The notes under the pieces were generated by a model, which worked only from the letters and a program-made list of their open reading frames with translations, had not been told where the DNA came from and did not search any database. The translations under genes and the position numbers were made by a program. DNA of 64,000 nt, taken from contig NZ_CP012643.1 in the NCBI RefSeq assembly GCF_001310085.1, positions 2,959,501 through 3,023,500 of the forward strand. Direction: 5' to 3'. Positions 1-8,564 of the stretch are shown in pieces; positions within the stretch are counted from its first letter, which is position 1, and each line of letters starts with the position of its first letter. Source of the stretch: Rufibacter tibetensis. Its GTDB lineage: Bacteria > Bacteroidota > Bacteroidia > Cytophagales > Hymenobacteraceae.

Positions 1-173
1 GTCCAGCGGTTCTTTTGGAGATCATACACCGTAATGCTGCCTTCCAGCCTGCACTCTTGAAACGGTTTCTGCAGATCCTGCCCCTTTCCCTGAAAAGGCA
101 CCAGAAACAGGAACCATAAAACAGCTAGTAACTGGGGTAAAGGAATACGGGTAGAACCATTCAGGCTGAACAT
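1..173 (-). CDS. Class D (OXA-like) beta-lactamase, N-terminal fragment cut by the window edge
   Basis: This is the first 57 codons of a gene running off the left edge on the minus strand, starting at the ATG complementary to 171-173. The translation has a hydrophobic signal peptide (LLAVLWFLFLVPF) followed by FQECRLEGSITVYDLQK. That sequence resembles the stretch just after the signal peptide in class D serine beta-lactamases (F..C.v.GsitvYD). Such enzymes hydrolyse beta-lactams in the periplasm. The catalytic STFK, SxV and KTG motifs would lie outside the window, so the assignment rests on the N-terminal signature only. A penicillin-binding or BlaR-type sensor domain with the same fold is the alternative. 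Confidence 0.6.
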   Translation of the reverse strand, partial: MFSLNGSTRIPLPQLLAVLWFLFLVPFQGKGQDLQKPFQECRLEGSITVYDLQKNRW

Positions 174-204
174 GATGGGCTTGTATTTGGAAGGAATAGC
201 AGTG

Positions 205-228
205 TTTTTCTAAAATAGGCTTGTAAAC
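205..228 (+). repeat. Copy of the dispersed intergenic motif
   Basis: TTTTTCTAAAATAGGCTTGT followed by AAAC. It fits the recurrent intergenic motif TTTTCnnAAAACAGGCnnTAAAC and lies between the beta-lactamase start and the end of the thioredoxin-like gene. Confidence 0.55.
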
Positions 229-246
229 GGAGGAGTGTTGTCAAGA

Positions 247-1650
247 CTAAAGCGTGCGGGCCTTAATCTGCTGCAGGCTTTTCTTGAACCTTTCGGTGGG
301 TTGGTTTTCTTTGCTGGCCAGCTCCACGGCTTTCTGCTGCATGGCTTCGGCTTCAGCGAAGAGTTGCAGCCGGTACAGAATATGGGCCAAAGTGTTATAG
401 TACGGGGCCACTGGTTCTACTTCAATGGTGCGTTTGCTCCACAGCATGGCTTTCGTTAGATAAGTAGGGTTGCGGGTGCCGGTCTCGTAAATGGAGTACG
501 CCGCGTTGTTTAGCTGCATGACAAAGCTGGTAGTAGGCGTGGAAGTTGTCCTGTAAGTAGATTCGGTACGGGTGACAGCTCCTGAAGCAGGCTTAGGTGG
601 AGTGGCCGGTTTCCCTTTGGAGGGAAGTAGTAGACTGTTTCGGTACTCTGTCTGAGCCGTCATGATTTTCCTGACCGAATCAAGGGAGATGGCCATGAAG
701 TAGCGGTCATAATAACTGGCGGCTTCGCGCAGGTAATTAGTGGTGTCTTTGATTGACCGGTAGAAGTTCACCATATTGGTCTGGTACGCCCGCAGTCCCC
801 GGGCATAGTTTTCATCCCAAGTAATACGAGCAAAATGGGCACCTTTCTGCGCCAGGGCCGCATCTTTAGTGGCGGTAGCCTTGCGCATGGTGTTGTCAAT
901 GATGCTGTTGTTGATCTGGCTTCTTAGCGAAAAGGGCAGTGTTTTGTAGATGCTGTCCAGAATGGTTTTGTTTGAGCGCGAAAACACAAAGGCTTTACTG
1001 TCTACAATGGGCCCTTGCTCCAAAATAAACTGAACAGTGGAGAAGTTGTCAAAGGCGTTTACGGGCAATTGGCTCACGTACGTTTCCAATAGGTCCAGAT
1101 CTGCTGGCAAGCCCATCTGTTTCTGCAGGTTGAGGTACTGGAGCAGAAAATCGGCGTTTCTTCTTCCCTGGTCAAACTCTTTTTGAAAATAGCTGAGGTT
1201 GAAGTTACTGGCGGCTTTCTCCTTGAATGCCTTCACTTCATCCAGGTATTTCTTTGGACTAGACGAATGGCTTTTGCTCCGGTGAATCAGGTTCCCGTCT
1301 GGGTTGAGGTACAGGTAAGTAGGGTATTCCTTCACCGAGTACTGGCGGGTCAACTTGCTGCCTTCCGCCGAGTTCCTTTCCACCTTCACGTTTAGAAATT
1401 CTGCGTTGAACAGTTTTGCTACCGCAGGGTCTTCCAGCGCGCTGATAATGTTGCGGTAATTTGGAGCCTTCGCTGAAGTGGACGTTGGCCAGGTTAACGC
1501 TATAAAAACAGGCTTGTCTTCCTGCCGGGCTTTAGCTAGAACTTGCTCTACTGTCCCGGTTTCATACTTGATTTTCTGGGCTTGAACCTCTAGGGCTGAG
1601 ACGAAAAGGTAAATCAAGAAAAGGAGGGGTAAGATGCCGGGCACTTTCAT
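247..1650 (-). CDS. Secreted thioredoxin-fold protein without a CxxC motif
   Basis: A 467-residue protein starting at the ATG complementary to 1648-1650; an upstream in-frame TTG at 1680 is less likely because the signal peptide (MKVPGILPLLFLIYLFVSA) begins at the ATG. Residues ~30-150 look like a thioredoxin-like domain of the kind that opens with a TVEQVLAKARQEDKPVFIAL stretch. The place of the redox CxxC is taken by WPTSTSAK, so it should not act as a classical disulfide reductase. The cis-proline loop (KEYPTYLYL) is kept. A long helical middle follows, and residues ~410-460 look TPR-like (two helix pairs ending EAEAMQQKAVELA). The protein is probably periplasmic. Its function is unknown; a chaperone or scaffold role is a guess. 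Confidence 0.8.
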   Translation of the reverse strand: MKVPGILPLLFLIYLFVSALEVQAQKIKYETGTVEQVLAKARQEDKPVFIALTWPTSTSAKAPNYRNIISALEDPAVAKLFNAEFLNVKVERNSAEGSKLTRQYSVKEYPTYLYLNPDGNLIHRSKSHSSSPKKYLDEVKAFKEKAASNFNLSYFQKEFDQGRRNADFLLQYLNLQKQMGLPADLDLLETYVSQLPVNAFDNFSTVQFILEQGPIVDSKAFVFSRSNKTILDSIYKTLPFSLRSQINNSIIDNTMRKATATKDAALAQKGAHFARITWDENYARGLRAYQTNMVNFYRSIKDTTNYLREAASYYDRYFMAISLDSVRKIMTAQTEYRNSLLLPSKGKPATPPKPASGAVTRTESTYRTTSTPTTSFVMQLNNAAYSIYETGTRNPTYLTKAMLWSKRTIEVEPVAPYYNTLAHILYRLQLFAEAEAMQQKAVELASKENQPTERFKKSLQQIKARTL

Positions 1651-1706
1651 GGGGGTGGAGTAGAGGTTTTGTCTAGCCAAGTTACTTTAAATTCCCAAAA
1701 TCCAAA

Positions 1707-1919
1707 GTGCCGTTAGAATTAGATAAAAAGCTGGAAAAGTTTCACAAGTGGCTGAGAAAGGAGTGGTTACCCCGCACCATGAAAGCTGGTCTGCGGTACC
1801 TAACCCATGTGGCCTCTGTTTATTTGTATGAGGAGGCCAGCGGAGAGACCATGCAAATAAGCCTCATAAGCCAGCAACTGCCCAGCAACTGGAATATAAA
1901 TGTTTACTTCGCGCTATGA
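1707..1919 (+). CDS. Small hypothetical protein (doubtful)
   Basis: A 70-codon frame opening with GTG, divergent from the thioredoxin-like gene and with no overlapping gene. The product is rich in charged and aromatic residues (KKLEKFHKWLRKEW), with a C-terminal half that could form beta strands. It has no signal peptide and no motif I recognise. The codons look usable, but nothing else supports it; an internal ATG would give a 46-residue version. It could equally be chance. Confidence 0.3.
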   Translation: MPLELDKKLEKFHKWLRKEWLPRTMKAGLRYLTHVASVYLYEEASGETMQISLISQQLPSNWNINVYFAL

Positions 1920-2092
1920 GGCTCTTGCCTGGCTTAAAGCCTGCCAGAAAAAAGAACAAGAAGTGGCGTGATGATGCTACTCTAGCCCTTCCGCCGAAAT
2001 CTCTGTTCTAAGGCTGTTTTCCCAAAAACAGAACACTTTTGTCCTGAAGTGTATGCTACCTTGACAGCAAGTAGAATGAAGAAGATTGGAGC

Positions 2093-2608
2093 CTATGGAG
2101 TTGTTTTGCCTTTGGCAGCTTGGGCGGCTTTCAGGTCACAGCCTTCTTTGCGGCGGGTGTCAGAAATGACAAATATTTTCCAACCTTGGGGGCTGCGGTA
2201 CAGTTGGAAAGCATCTGCGCCACAATGACTGAAGGTGTCGCCCACGTAAAAAGCGTAATCACACCAAAGCGTGGCCAGGTCGCCGTCAACGTTCACTTTC
2301 ACGTTCCAGATGCGTTCATCCAGTGCCTGTGGGTGGTTCTGTCCAATCATCTCTACAAACTTGTTGATAGGCGTTTCACGGGGCATTACGATGCCGTCTT
2401 TGCCTGCTCCTACGGAAAGCAAACGGGCATTGGCCGCCAGAACAGAGCGGGCCATGGTACTGTCTCCCGCGCGCATGCCGTCAAATAAGCGCACTACGGC
2501 CGCTTCTACTGCCTTGGCATCAGCCACTGCAGGAGCAGCTTTCTTCGCCTGGGCCATTGCGAAGCCACTTACCAAGAGGCAGAAAAAGGAGAGGAGAAGT
2601 GCGCGCAT
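2093..2608 (-). CDS. Secreted NTF2/SnoaL-like protein
   Basis: 171 residues with a clear signal peptide (MRALLLSFFCLLVSGFAMAQ). The mature part has the NTF2-like cone-fold pattern: a helix (VEAAVVRLFDGMRAGD), a segment on ageing or inactivation (ANARLLSVG), then strands ending DLATLWCDYAFYVGD and DAFQLYRSPQGWKIFVISDT. This resembles the DUF4440/lumazine-binding nuclear transport factor 2 family common in Bacteroidota. The substrate is unknown, and many family members only bind small molecules. Two cysteines (in FSHCGAD and KEGCDL) may form a disulfide in the periplasm. It stands alone, and a copy of the dispersed motif lies in its 5' flank at 2628-2648. Confidence 0.75.
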   Translation of the reverse strand: MRALLLSFFCLLVSGFAMAQAKKAAPAVADAKAVEAAVVRLFDGMRAGDSTMARSVLAANARLLSVGAGKDGIVMPRETPINKFVEMIGQNHPQALDERIWNVKVNVDGDLATLWCDYAFYVGDTFSHCGADAFQLYRSPQGWKIFVISDTRRKEGCDLKAAQAAKGKTTP

Positions 2609-2689
2609 AGAACAGAGTAAGTTTGGATTTAGAAGATGTTTTCTGAAATAAGAAGGCTTTGCAAGTAAGAGTAACGGGCCGCCTTAGGT

Positions 2690-3289
2690 TTAAATCAGAA
2701 TCAAACGGTCCTGAAGCATAGCCCTTAACTCCGGTGGAAGGCCGAAGTGCGTGTCCATGAAGTCATCCAGAATCTGGCGGGTATGGGGTGAGATTAAGTC
2801 CTGTATTTCCTCCAATGCCTCCCCGCTGATCATGTAGGGCATGTAGGTGTACAAAAGGTCTTTCCCGTAGCACTGGGCGTAAATCTGGTATTCTTTACAA
2901 GCCTCCCGCGGGGTGCCGGTAATCATGCAATGAGAAAGCCAGTTATCTAACCGCAGCGGATTAGGCAATGAAAGCAGGGCTTCACGGCGGGCTACCATGT
3001 CTACATTTTGGGAGAAATAGGCGTCAATGTTGCTCCGGGAATCAGGGGACAATTCCTGTCTAAGCCGGTGAGCACAGTTCAGGCACATGGCGTATTCAAA
3101 AGCCACGTCATACACCTGGTCTACCGGATAAAAGCGCACGGCTTTTTCCAAAACATAACTCACACCATCTTGCAGGAGGTCGCATTCACAGGTAATGCAG
3201 GAATGAAACGGCTGTCCTGAAGCCACACAGTACAGTTCTGGGGGTAGCGGCTCAAACTCATGCTCAAGGTGAATAGGAGGTAAATCCAT
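2690..3289 (-). CDS. Conserved hypothetical cysteine-rich, probably zinc-binding protein
   Basis: 199 residues, cytoplasmic, with no signal peptide. The cysteines are arranged as C21-x9-C31-x2-C34-x-C36 and C69-x2-C72, which suggests a structural zinc site. The motif CVASGQPFHSC at 21-31 is echoed with the same spacing by CMITGTPREAC at 121-131, so the protein may consist of two related halves. I do not recognise a named family. Neighbours give no clue: it is separated from the NTF2-like gene by about 80 bp on the same strand. Confidence 0.7.
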   Translation of the reverse strand: MDLPPIHLEHEFEPLPPELYCVASGQPFHSCITCECDLLQDGVSYVLEKAVRFYPVDQVYDVAFEYAMCLNCAHRLRQELSPDSRSNIDAYFSQNVDMVARREALLSLPNPLRLDNWLSHCMITGTPREACKEYQIYAQCYGKDLLYTYMPYMISGEALEEIQDLISPHTRQILDDFMDTHFGLPPELRAMLQDRLILI

Positions 3290-3641
3290 AAAAGTAGAAG
3301 CGTTTAAGCTAAATCAATCCGACTAAGGTACTGCATTGTCGGTTTTGAGTAAACATAATCCTATTATTTCTGAAGCTTATTACACAAAGTAGTTCAAATA
3401 AGAGCCTGTGATAAGAAGAAGGCGGCGTAAATATTCTTCAGTAAAGCAGGAAGAAGATTTCAAGACAATCCTTCCTCGTTCCCCCTGGACTGTGCGTAAT
3501 TATCTGATAGCATTTTTAAACTTTCACCCGAGAGCGATTTTCTTTTGCTTAAACCTATTAGGAAGGTAAAGGTTTGTTCATGCGGCAAAAACGGACGCCT
3601 CGGGAAAATTCGCCATATTCGCGTAGATAATCTCCTCTGTT
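3290..3641. other. Intergenic region between divergent genes
   Basis: About 350 bp between the cysteine-rich protein gene and the amidase gene, which diverge. It should hold both promoters, but I could not find a good TAnnTTTG box and no hairpin stands out. The middle is AT-rich. Confidence 0.5.
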
Positions 3642-4589
3642 ATGAAAGGCACTAGACCTCTGAAGTTTATTCCAATGTTAGGGTTGTTTTTGGGCTTGGC
3701 TTCCTGTTCCAGCAATCCTTACGCCACCACCAACAAGGCCTATAAAAAGCAGGTGAAAGCCTACGCTAAAACCCTTCGGACTACCCCGGTGGTTAATCCC
3801 GGAGAAGATAGCCTGATGCGGGGAGACCAATGGGTGGGCACCACCAACTTCAACCTGCGGAAGCCCAATTACGTGGTCATTCACCACACTGCCCAGAATT
3901 CCACGGAACAGACGCTGAAGACGTTTACCATGCCTAAGACTCAGGTAAGTGCACACTACGTCATAGGTCGGGACGGCAAGGTATACCACATGCTGAGCGA
4001 CTATCTCAGAGCCTGGCACGGGGGGACTGGTAAATGGGGCAATACTACTGACCTTAACTCTTCCTCTATTGGCATTGAACTGGATAACAACGGGTACGAG
4101 CCCTTCGCGGAGGAGCAGATCAACAGCCTTCTAAAGGTGTTGGCCATTCTGAAGAAAACGCACGGCATACCAGCTGCTAACTTTATAGGCCACTCAGACA
4201 TTGCTCCCAGCCGCAAGGTAGACCCTAACCCCACTTTCCCCTGGAAGAGACTAGCCGAGGCAGGTTTTGGCACCTGGTACAACGAAGAGGCCGTCCGGAA
4301 TTCTGTTTTTGAAACCATCATTCCACCTTACAACGACTCCACTGCCACGGTAGTAGACAGCGCAGCCATTCCTCTTCCAGTCCTGCCCCCCTCCACGGTA
4401 GTGGCTGTTGATACCATCCCGCTTTCCTTTCAGCCCAAAGAGGCCCTGCGCATTATTGGCTATGACGTGCAGAACCTGGAGGCAGCCATCAAAGCGTTTA
4501 AGCTCCACTTTATCCAGAAAGAGGTAAACGGCGTGCTCACCGATGATGACAAGAAGGTTTTGTACCACCTTTATAAAAAAAGCCTCTAA
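3642..4589 (+). CDS. N-acetylmuramoyl-L-alanine amidase, lipoprotein (amidase_2/AmpD-like)
   Basis: 315 residues. The N-terminus is a lipoprotein signal (LGLFLGLASC), so it should be anchored in the envelope. Residues ~70-205 form an Amidase_2 domain: YVVIHHTAQ carries the first zinc histidine, SAHYVIGRDGKVYHM the substrate strand, and FIGHSDIAPSRKVDPNP the second histidine and catalytic lysine/aspartate region. It cleaves the amide between muramic acid and L-alanine in peptidoglycan. A serine/threonine/proline-rich linker follows, and the last ~60 residues (ALRIIGYDVQNLEAAIKAFK) look like a peptidoglycan-binding PG_binding_1 domain. The next gene downstream is penicillin-binding protein 1A. 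Confidence 0.92.
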   Translation: MKGTRPLKFIPMLGLFLGLASCSSNPYATTNKAYKKQVKAYAKTLRTTPVVNPGEDSLMRGDQWVGTTNFNLRKPNYVVIHHTAQNSTEQTLKTFTMPKTQVSAHYVIGRDGKVYHMLSDYLRAWHGGTGKWGNTTDLNSSSIGIELDNNGYEPFAEEQINSLLKVLAILKKTHGIPAANFIGHSDIAPSRKVDPNPTFPWKRLAEAGFGTWYNEEAVRNSVFETIIPPYNDSTATVVDSAAIPLPVLPPSTVVAVDTIPLSFQPKEALRIIGYDVQNLEAAIKAFKLHFIQKEVNGVLTDDDKKVLYHLYKKSL

Positions 4590-4636
4590 ACGTATTGTTT
4601 AGTGACGATTGGAGATATTAGCTGTCATTTCAGAAA

Positions 4637-4664
4637 GTCCCCCTTTGAAGGGGGTAGGGGGATG
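4637..4664 (+). repeat. G-rich hairpin repeat, copy 1
   Basis: A CCCCCTTTGAAGGGGG hairpin followed by TAGGGGGATG. It faces a related copy in inverted orientation at 4827-4854. A similar element (CTCCCCTTGAGGGGAG then GAGGGGTG) is at 22192-22219. Confidence 0.6.
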
Positions 4665-4826
4665 ACTACCCTTGCAGATCAGGCAATGTTGTGAGTAAAA
4701 GCCTTATATCCTCCCTTTGAAACGGGATTTATTTCTGAGCCTTTTCTTTTGAGAGCTTATCAAATCACGGGGCACATTCACGTATAACATATTATCCAAA
4801 ACTCGTTGGTTCTTCAAGTGTTTTGC

Positions 4827-4854
4827 CATCCCCTGTCCCCTTCAAAGGGGAGTA
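4827..4854 (-). repeat. G-rich hairpin repeat, inverted copy 2
   Basis: CATCCCCTGTCCCCTTCAAA then GGGGAG: the reverse-complement arrangement of copy 1. The two enclose about 160 bp without a gene. Confidence 0.55.
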
Positions 4855-4961
4855 AAAGGAAAGTATTGGCGTGTTTTAGCTTTCAAGTTCATCCAGAAAG
4901 AGCTGCTTTTCAGCTCGTCGGGTTACCGTACTTTCCCATACAATACAGCTGTTTTTACCCT

Positions 4962-4986
4962 GTTTCTTAGAAAAGAGCGCCTAAAC
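4962..4986 (+). repeat. Copy of the dispersed intergenic motif
   Basis: GTTTCTTAGAAAAGAGCGCC then TAAAC, located just upstream of the PBP1A promoter box. Confidence 0.5.
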
Positions 4987-5021
4987 CATTCGCCAACTTC
5001 GGGAAAGCCAACACTTTCCCG

Positions 5022-5029
5022 TAACTTTG
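5022..5029 (+). promoter_or_regulatory. Bacteroidota -7 box for the PBP1A gene
   Basis: TAACTTTG matches TAnnTTTG. Transcription would begin near 5035, which leaves a ~37-nt leader before the ATG at 5072 and makes the upstream in-frame GTG at 5027 unusable. Confidence 0.55.
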
Positions 5030-5071
5030 TGCGTTTTTGAGAAGGCGGGTTCTGGACCCGTGAATAGCCGC

Positions 5072-7399
5072 ATGTCAGAAAAACAGACCATTACCCCCCC
5101 GCGTACCAAATACCGTAAATGGATCAGGAACCTCTGGAAGCTTTTTGCTTTTGGGGCGGTCTTTGTCATCCTATACTTTGTTTCCGTTGACCAGAACCTG
5201 TTCTACCTGTTCGGAGAGTCTCCGGGGCTAGAGGATTTGGAGAACCCAAGAAACAACCTGCCCTCTGAGATCTATACTGCAGACGGGGTGCTGGTGGGCC
5301 GTTATTTCCGGGAGAACCGTGACCTGGTGCCTTTTGACAGCATTGCCCCGGTGATGGTGAAAGCGCTGGTGGCCACCGAAGACGAGCGGTTTTACGAGCA
5401 CCAGGGCATTGACCCTATCTCTGTACTAGCGGCGGTAAAGGACAACCTGAAGGGTGAATCCCGCGGAGCCTCCACGCTTACGCAGCAGTTAGCCAAAAAC
5501 CTTTATAAAACGCGAACCAAGAACACCAAAGGAATCTTAGGGCATGTGCCGTTGGTATCAACGGTGGTGGCCAAAACCAAAGAGTGGAACACCTCCATTA
5601 AGTTAGAGCAACGCTACACCAAAGATGAGATTTTGGGCATGTACCTCAACACCGTTGATTTCGGGAGCAATGCCTTCGGGATAAAGGTGGCGTCCAAGAC
5701 GTTCTTCAGTACTACCCCAGACAAACTTAAGCCTGAGGAAGCCGCCATGCTGGTGGGGGTTTTGAAAGCGCCTACCACCTACAATCCGCGGTTCAACCCT
5801 AAAAATGCCATCACTCGCAGAAATGTGGTGTTGCAGCAGATGGCCCGCAATAAAGTCATTACTCCGGCCCAGGCCGACTCCCTTTCCCAACTACCCATTG
5901 ACCTGAAATACCACGTAGAGCAGCACTTAGACGGGGTTCCTGCCTACTACCGCCAGGCCGTGAACGACTTTGTGCGCAACTGGGCCGAAGAACGGGAACT
6001 GGACATTTACGCTGATGGCCTCAAGATTTACCTCACTATTGACTCCCGCATGCAGCGCCTTGCAGAAGAAGCCCTTCGCGAAAAGATGAAGACCCTGCAA
6101 GCCCGTTTTGAAAACCAATTACGTGGCAAGAACCCGTGGGTAGATGACCAGAACAAAGAGATACCCGGATTTATTGAGAATGCCATCAAGCGTACAGGTG
6201 TTTATGCATCTTTGAAAAACAAGTACGGAGAAGATACAGCAGCCATCAATGAGGCTTTGAACACGCCTAAGAAGATGACCGTCTTCAGCTGGAAGGAGCC
6301 CAAAGAGATGACCATGAGTTCTATGGACTCTCTGCGTTACTACAAAAAGTTTCTGCGGGCAGGCATGATGACCATGGATCCTTTCACTGGTCACATTAAA
6401 GCTTGGGTGGGTGGTATTGACTATGATAACTTCAAGTTTGACCACGTAAAGCAGGCCAGACGCCAGCCGGGTTCAACCTTCAAACCCTTCGTGTACGCCG
6501 CTGCTATTGACGGAGGATATTCGCCCTGTGACAGAATTCCAGACCGGCGGGTCACCATCAAATACGTGGAGAACGGCAAGCCGATGGAGTGGACGCCGCA
6601 TAACGCCAGCTATTCCATTTCAGGAAGTAACATGACCTTGCGACACGCCATGGGCCGGTCCATTAACACCGTAACCGCTCAGCTGACCGAAGCTATTGGG
6701 TGGGACACGGTCCGGGATTTCGCCCGCCGTATGGGGATCACCAGTCCCTTGCAGGCGGTGCCGTCTATTGGGCTTGGGTCTTCAGACGTGAGCATTTACG
6801 AGATGGTGAATTCTTACAGCACGTTTGTCAACAACGGCTTCCTGAACAAACCCATGCTGGTCATGCGCATAGAAGACCGTAACGGCAACGTGGTGGAGCA
6901 ATTTAACCCACAGCAGAAACGCGTAATTTCAGAAGAAACCGCTTTCCTGATGGTGCACATGCTCAAAGGAACCATGGAAGAACCAGGCGGAACATCACAA
7001 GCGCTGTGGGAGTACGATCTCTGGAAAAAAGGCAACCAGGTAGCTGGTAAAACCGGTACCACCTCTAACCACTCAGACGGCTGGTACATGGGCGTGACAA
7101 AAGACCTGGTGACGGGTGTTTGGGTAGGCGGGGAAGACCGAAGCATCCACTTCAGGACTTCAGCCACGGGCGAGGGTTCTAAAACAGCGCTCCCAATTTT
7201 TGGGCGGTTCATGGAGAAAGTGTACCGTGAGCCCAGCTTGGGAGTGAAACTAGGTGCCTTTCCTAAACCTAAGACAAAAATCAGTAAAACCTATAACTGC
7301 GTCACGCCAGCGCCTCCTCGCCGCCGTGTAGTAATAGACACCATAGCTGTAGATGACTTGCTTGACAAGTTGAACGACAGCATCACCTCGCAGTTTTAA
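5072..7399 (+). CDS. Penicillin-binding protein 1A (bifunctional transglycosylase/transpeptidase)
   Basis: 775 residues from the ATG at 5072, chosen over the GTG at 5027 because a promoter box lies at 5022-5029. After a short cytoplasmic tail comes one membrane helix (LFAFGAVFVILYFVSV). The GT51 glycosyltransferase domain follows, with the catalytic region ATEDERFYEHQGID and GASTLTQQLAKN. The transpeptidase domain has the S468-T-F-K active site (PGSTFKPF), an SxN motif (GRSINT) and K660-T-G-T. It polymerises and cross-links peptidoglycan in the periplasm. All catalytic motifs are intact. A strong bidirectional terminator follows. Confidence 0.96.
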   Translation: MSEKQTITPPRTKYRKWIRNLWKLFAFGAVFVILYFVSVDQNLFYLFGESPGLEDLENPRNNLPSEIYTADGVLVGRYFRENRDLVPFDSIAPVMVKALVATEDERFYEHQGIDPISVLAAVKDNLKGESRGASTLTQQLAKNLYKTRTKNTKGILGHVPLVSTVVAKTKEWNTSIKLEQRYTKDEILGMYLNTVDFGSNAFGIKVASKTFFSTTPDKLKPEEAAMLVGVLKAPTTYNPRFNPKNAITRRNVVLQQMARNKVITPAQADSLSQLPIDLKYHVEQHLDGVPAYYRQAVNDFVRNWAEERELDIYADGLKIYLTIDSRMQRLAEEALREKMKTLQARFENQLRGKNPWVDDQNKEIPGFIENAIKRTGVYASLKNKYGEDTAAINEALNTPKKMTVFSWKEPKEMTMSSMDSLRYYKKFLRAGMMTMDPFTGHIKAWVGGIDYDNFKFDHVKQARRQPGSTFKPFVYAAAIDGGYSPCDRIPDRRVTIKYVENGKPMEWTPHNASYSISGSNMTLRHAMGRSINTVTAQLTEAIGWDTVRDFARRMGITSPLQAVPSIGLGSSDVSIYEMVNSYSTFVNNGFLNKPMLVMRIEDRNGNVVEQFNPQQKRVISEETAFLMVHMLKGTMEEPGGTSQALWEYDLWKKGNQVAGKTGTTSNHSDGWYMGVTKDLVTGVWVGGEDRSIHFRTSATGEGSKTALPIFGRFMEKVYREPSLGVKLGAFPKPKTKISKTYNCVTPAPPRRRVVIDTIAVDDLLDKLNDSITSQF

Positions 7400-7440
7400 C
7401 CGCAGATTCTTAGTCCTTTTCTGAAAACAAGCCTTTAAGT

Positions 7441-7485
7441 AAAAGCCGAGGCCCGCTCCAGTTACGGAAGCGGGCCTCGGCTTTT
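7441..7485. terminator. Bidirectional intrinsic terminator
   Basis: A 16-bp perfect stem (AAAAGCCGAGGCCCGC and its complement) with a 13-nt loop, flanked by A and T runs. It lies between the convergent PBP1A and epimerase genes and serves both. Confidence 0.9.
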
Positions 7486-7504
7486 ATGATGAAGTAGTTT
7501 TTGG

Positions 7505-8419
7505 TTAGCTGTTCTTGTCATACAGAGATTCCACAGCCTCCTGCACGTTGTTGTACTCAAAGGTAAAGCCTGTTTGTAGCACCTTGGTGGCGCTTACGCG
7601 GGAACTATTCAACACAATCTCGCTCATTTCCCCCAGCATCAGCTTTAACCCGAAGGCAGGGACATTGGGGAATACCATGGGCTTGTGCATCACTTTGGCC
7701 AGGGTGCGGGTAAGTTCCTCGTTTGTGGTGGGGTTTGGCGAAACCGCATTGTAAACGCCCTGCATTTGCCGGTCTTCTATGGCTTTGATGTAGAGACGGC
7801 ACAGGTCATCAATGTGAATCCAGGACATGTACTGCTTGCCCGAACCCAACGGCGCTCCTGCCATCATTTTTATGGGTTTGGCTATTTGTGGCAACGCTCC
7901 GCCTTTATTGCTCAAAACAATCCCAATCCGGAAGATGACGGTTCTAATGCCCAGGTTATGGACCTGCCAGGAAGCATGCTCCCACTGTTTGCAGACCTCA
8001 GCCAGGAAATCTGAGCCGTAGGTGCTTTCCTCCATCATGAGCTTGTCGCCGGAGTTTCCGTAAATACCCACCGCCGAGGAAGCCAAAAAGCCTTTCACAT
8101 GGTGCGGAGTCTTTTCAAGGTACCTGCAAAGGAGGTTGGTAGTAAGAGTGCGGCTGTCCAAGATCTCCTTCTTACGCGCGGTAGACCATTTCTCCCCCGA
8201 CACTGAGGTGCCCGCCAGGTTGATGATGTAGTCAGCGTACCGGATGGCATTTTCATCTATGAAGCCTTTGGGTACATCCCACTTAAAGGTTTTGTACCGG
8301 GCATATTTATCCGGGGTACGGCTTAAGTGAGCAACTTCATAGCCGCTGTCAATCAACATCTCTGACAGGCGTGTTCCCAATAAACCGGTGCCCCCGGCAA
8401 TCAATATCTTATCTGACAT
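7505..8419 (-). CDS. TIGR01777 family NAD(P)-binding epimerase (YfcH/SulA-like)
   Basis: 304 residues. The Rossmann nucleotide-binding motif GGTGLLGTRL is at residues 9-18. IINLAGTSVSGEKWS and SSAVGIYGNSGD are hallmark segments of the TIGR01777 branch of extended short-chain dehydrogenases. The C-terminal ~50 residues (the DUF1731-type cap: MVFPNVPAFGLKLMLGEMSE) are present, so the protein is complete. The family is soluble and cytoplasmic; its substrate is not established. It is transcribed alone, toward the PBP1A terminator. Confidence 0.9.
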   Translation of the reverse strand: MSDKILIAGGTGLLGTRLSEMLIDSGYEVAHLSRTPDKYARYKTFKWDVPKGFIDENAIRYADYIINLAGTSVSGEKWSTARKKEILDSRTLTTNLLCRYLEKTPHHVKGFLASSAVGIYGNSGDKLMMEESTYGSDFLAEVCKQWEHASWQVHNLGIRTVIFRIGIVLSNKGGALPQIAKPIKMMAGAPLGSGKQYMSWIHIDDLCRLYIKAIEDRQMQGVYNAVSPNPTTNEELTRTLAKVMHKPMVFPNVPAFGLKLMLGEMSEIVLNSSRVSATKVLQTGFTFEYNNVQEAVESLYDKNS

Positions 8420-8564
8420 GTTGCGTTATCTACGGTCTACGCCCAGACCACCTTATACGGTGTTTCGCTTAAATGGGTAGGGCTGCTACTTTCTATAAAA
8501 GTAGCAGCATTGGAAACACCCCAGTGGCCTGAAAAATTCATCTTTACAGACAGTGCTGTAAGGG

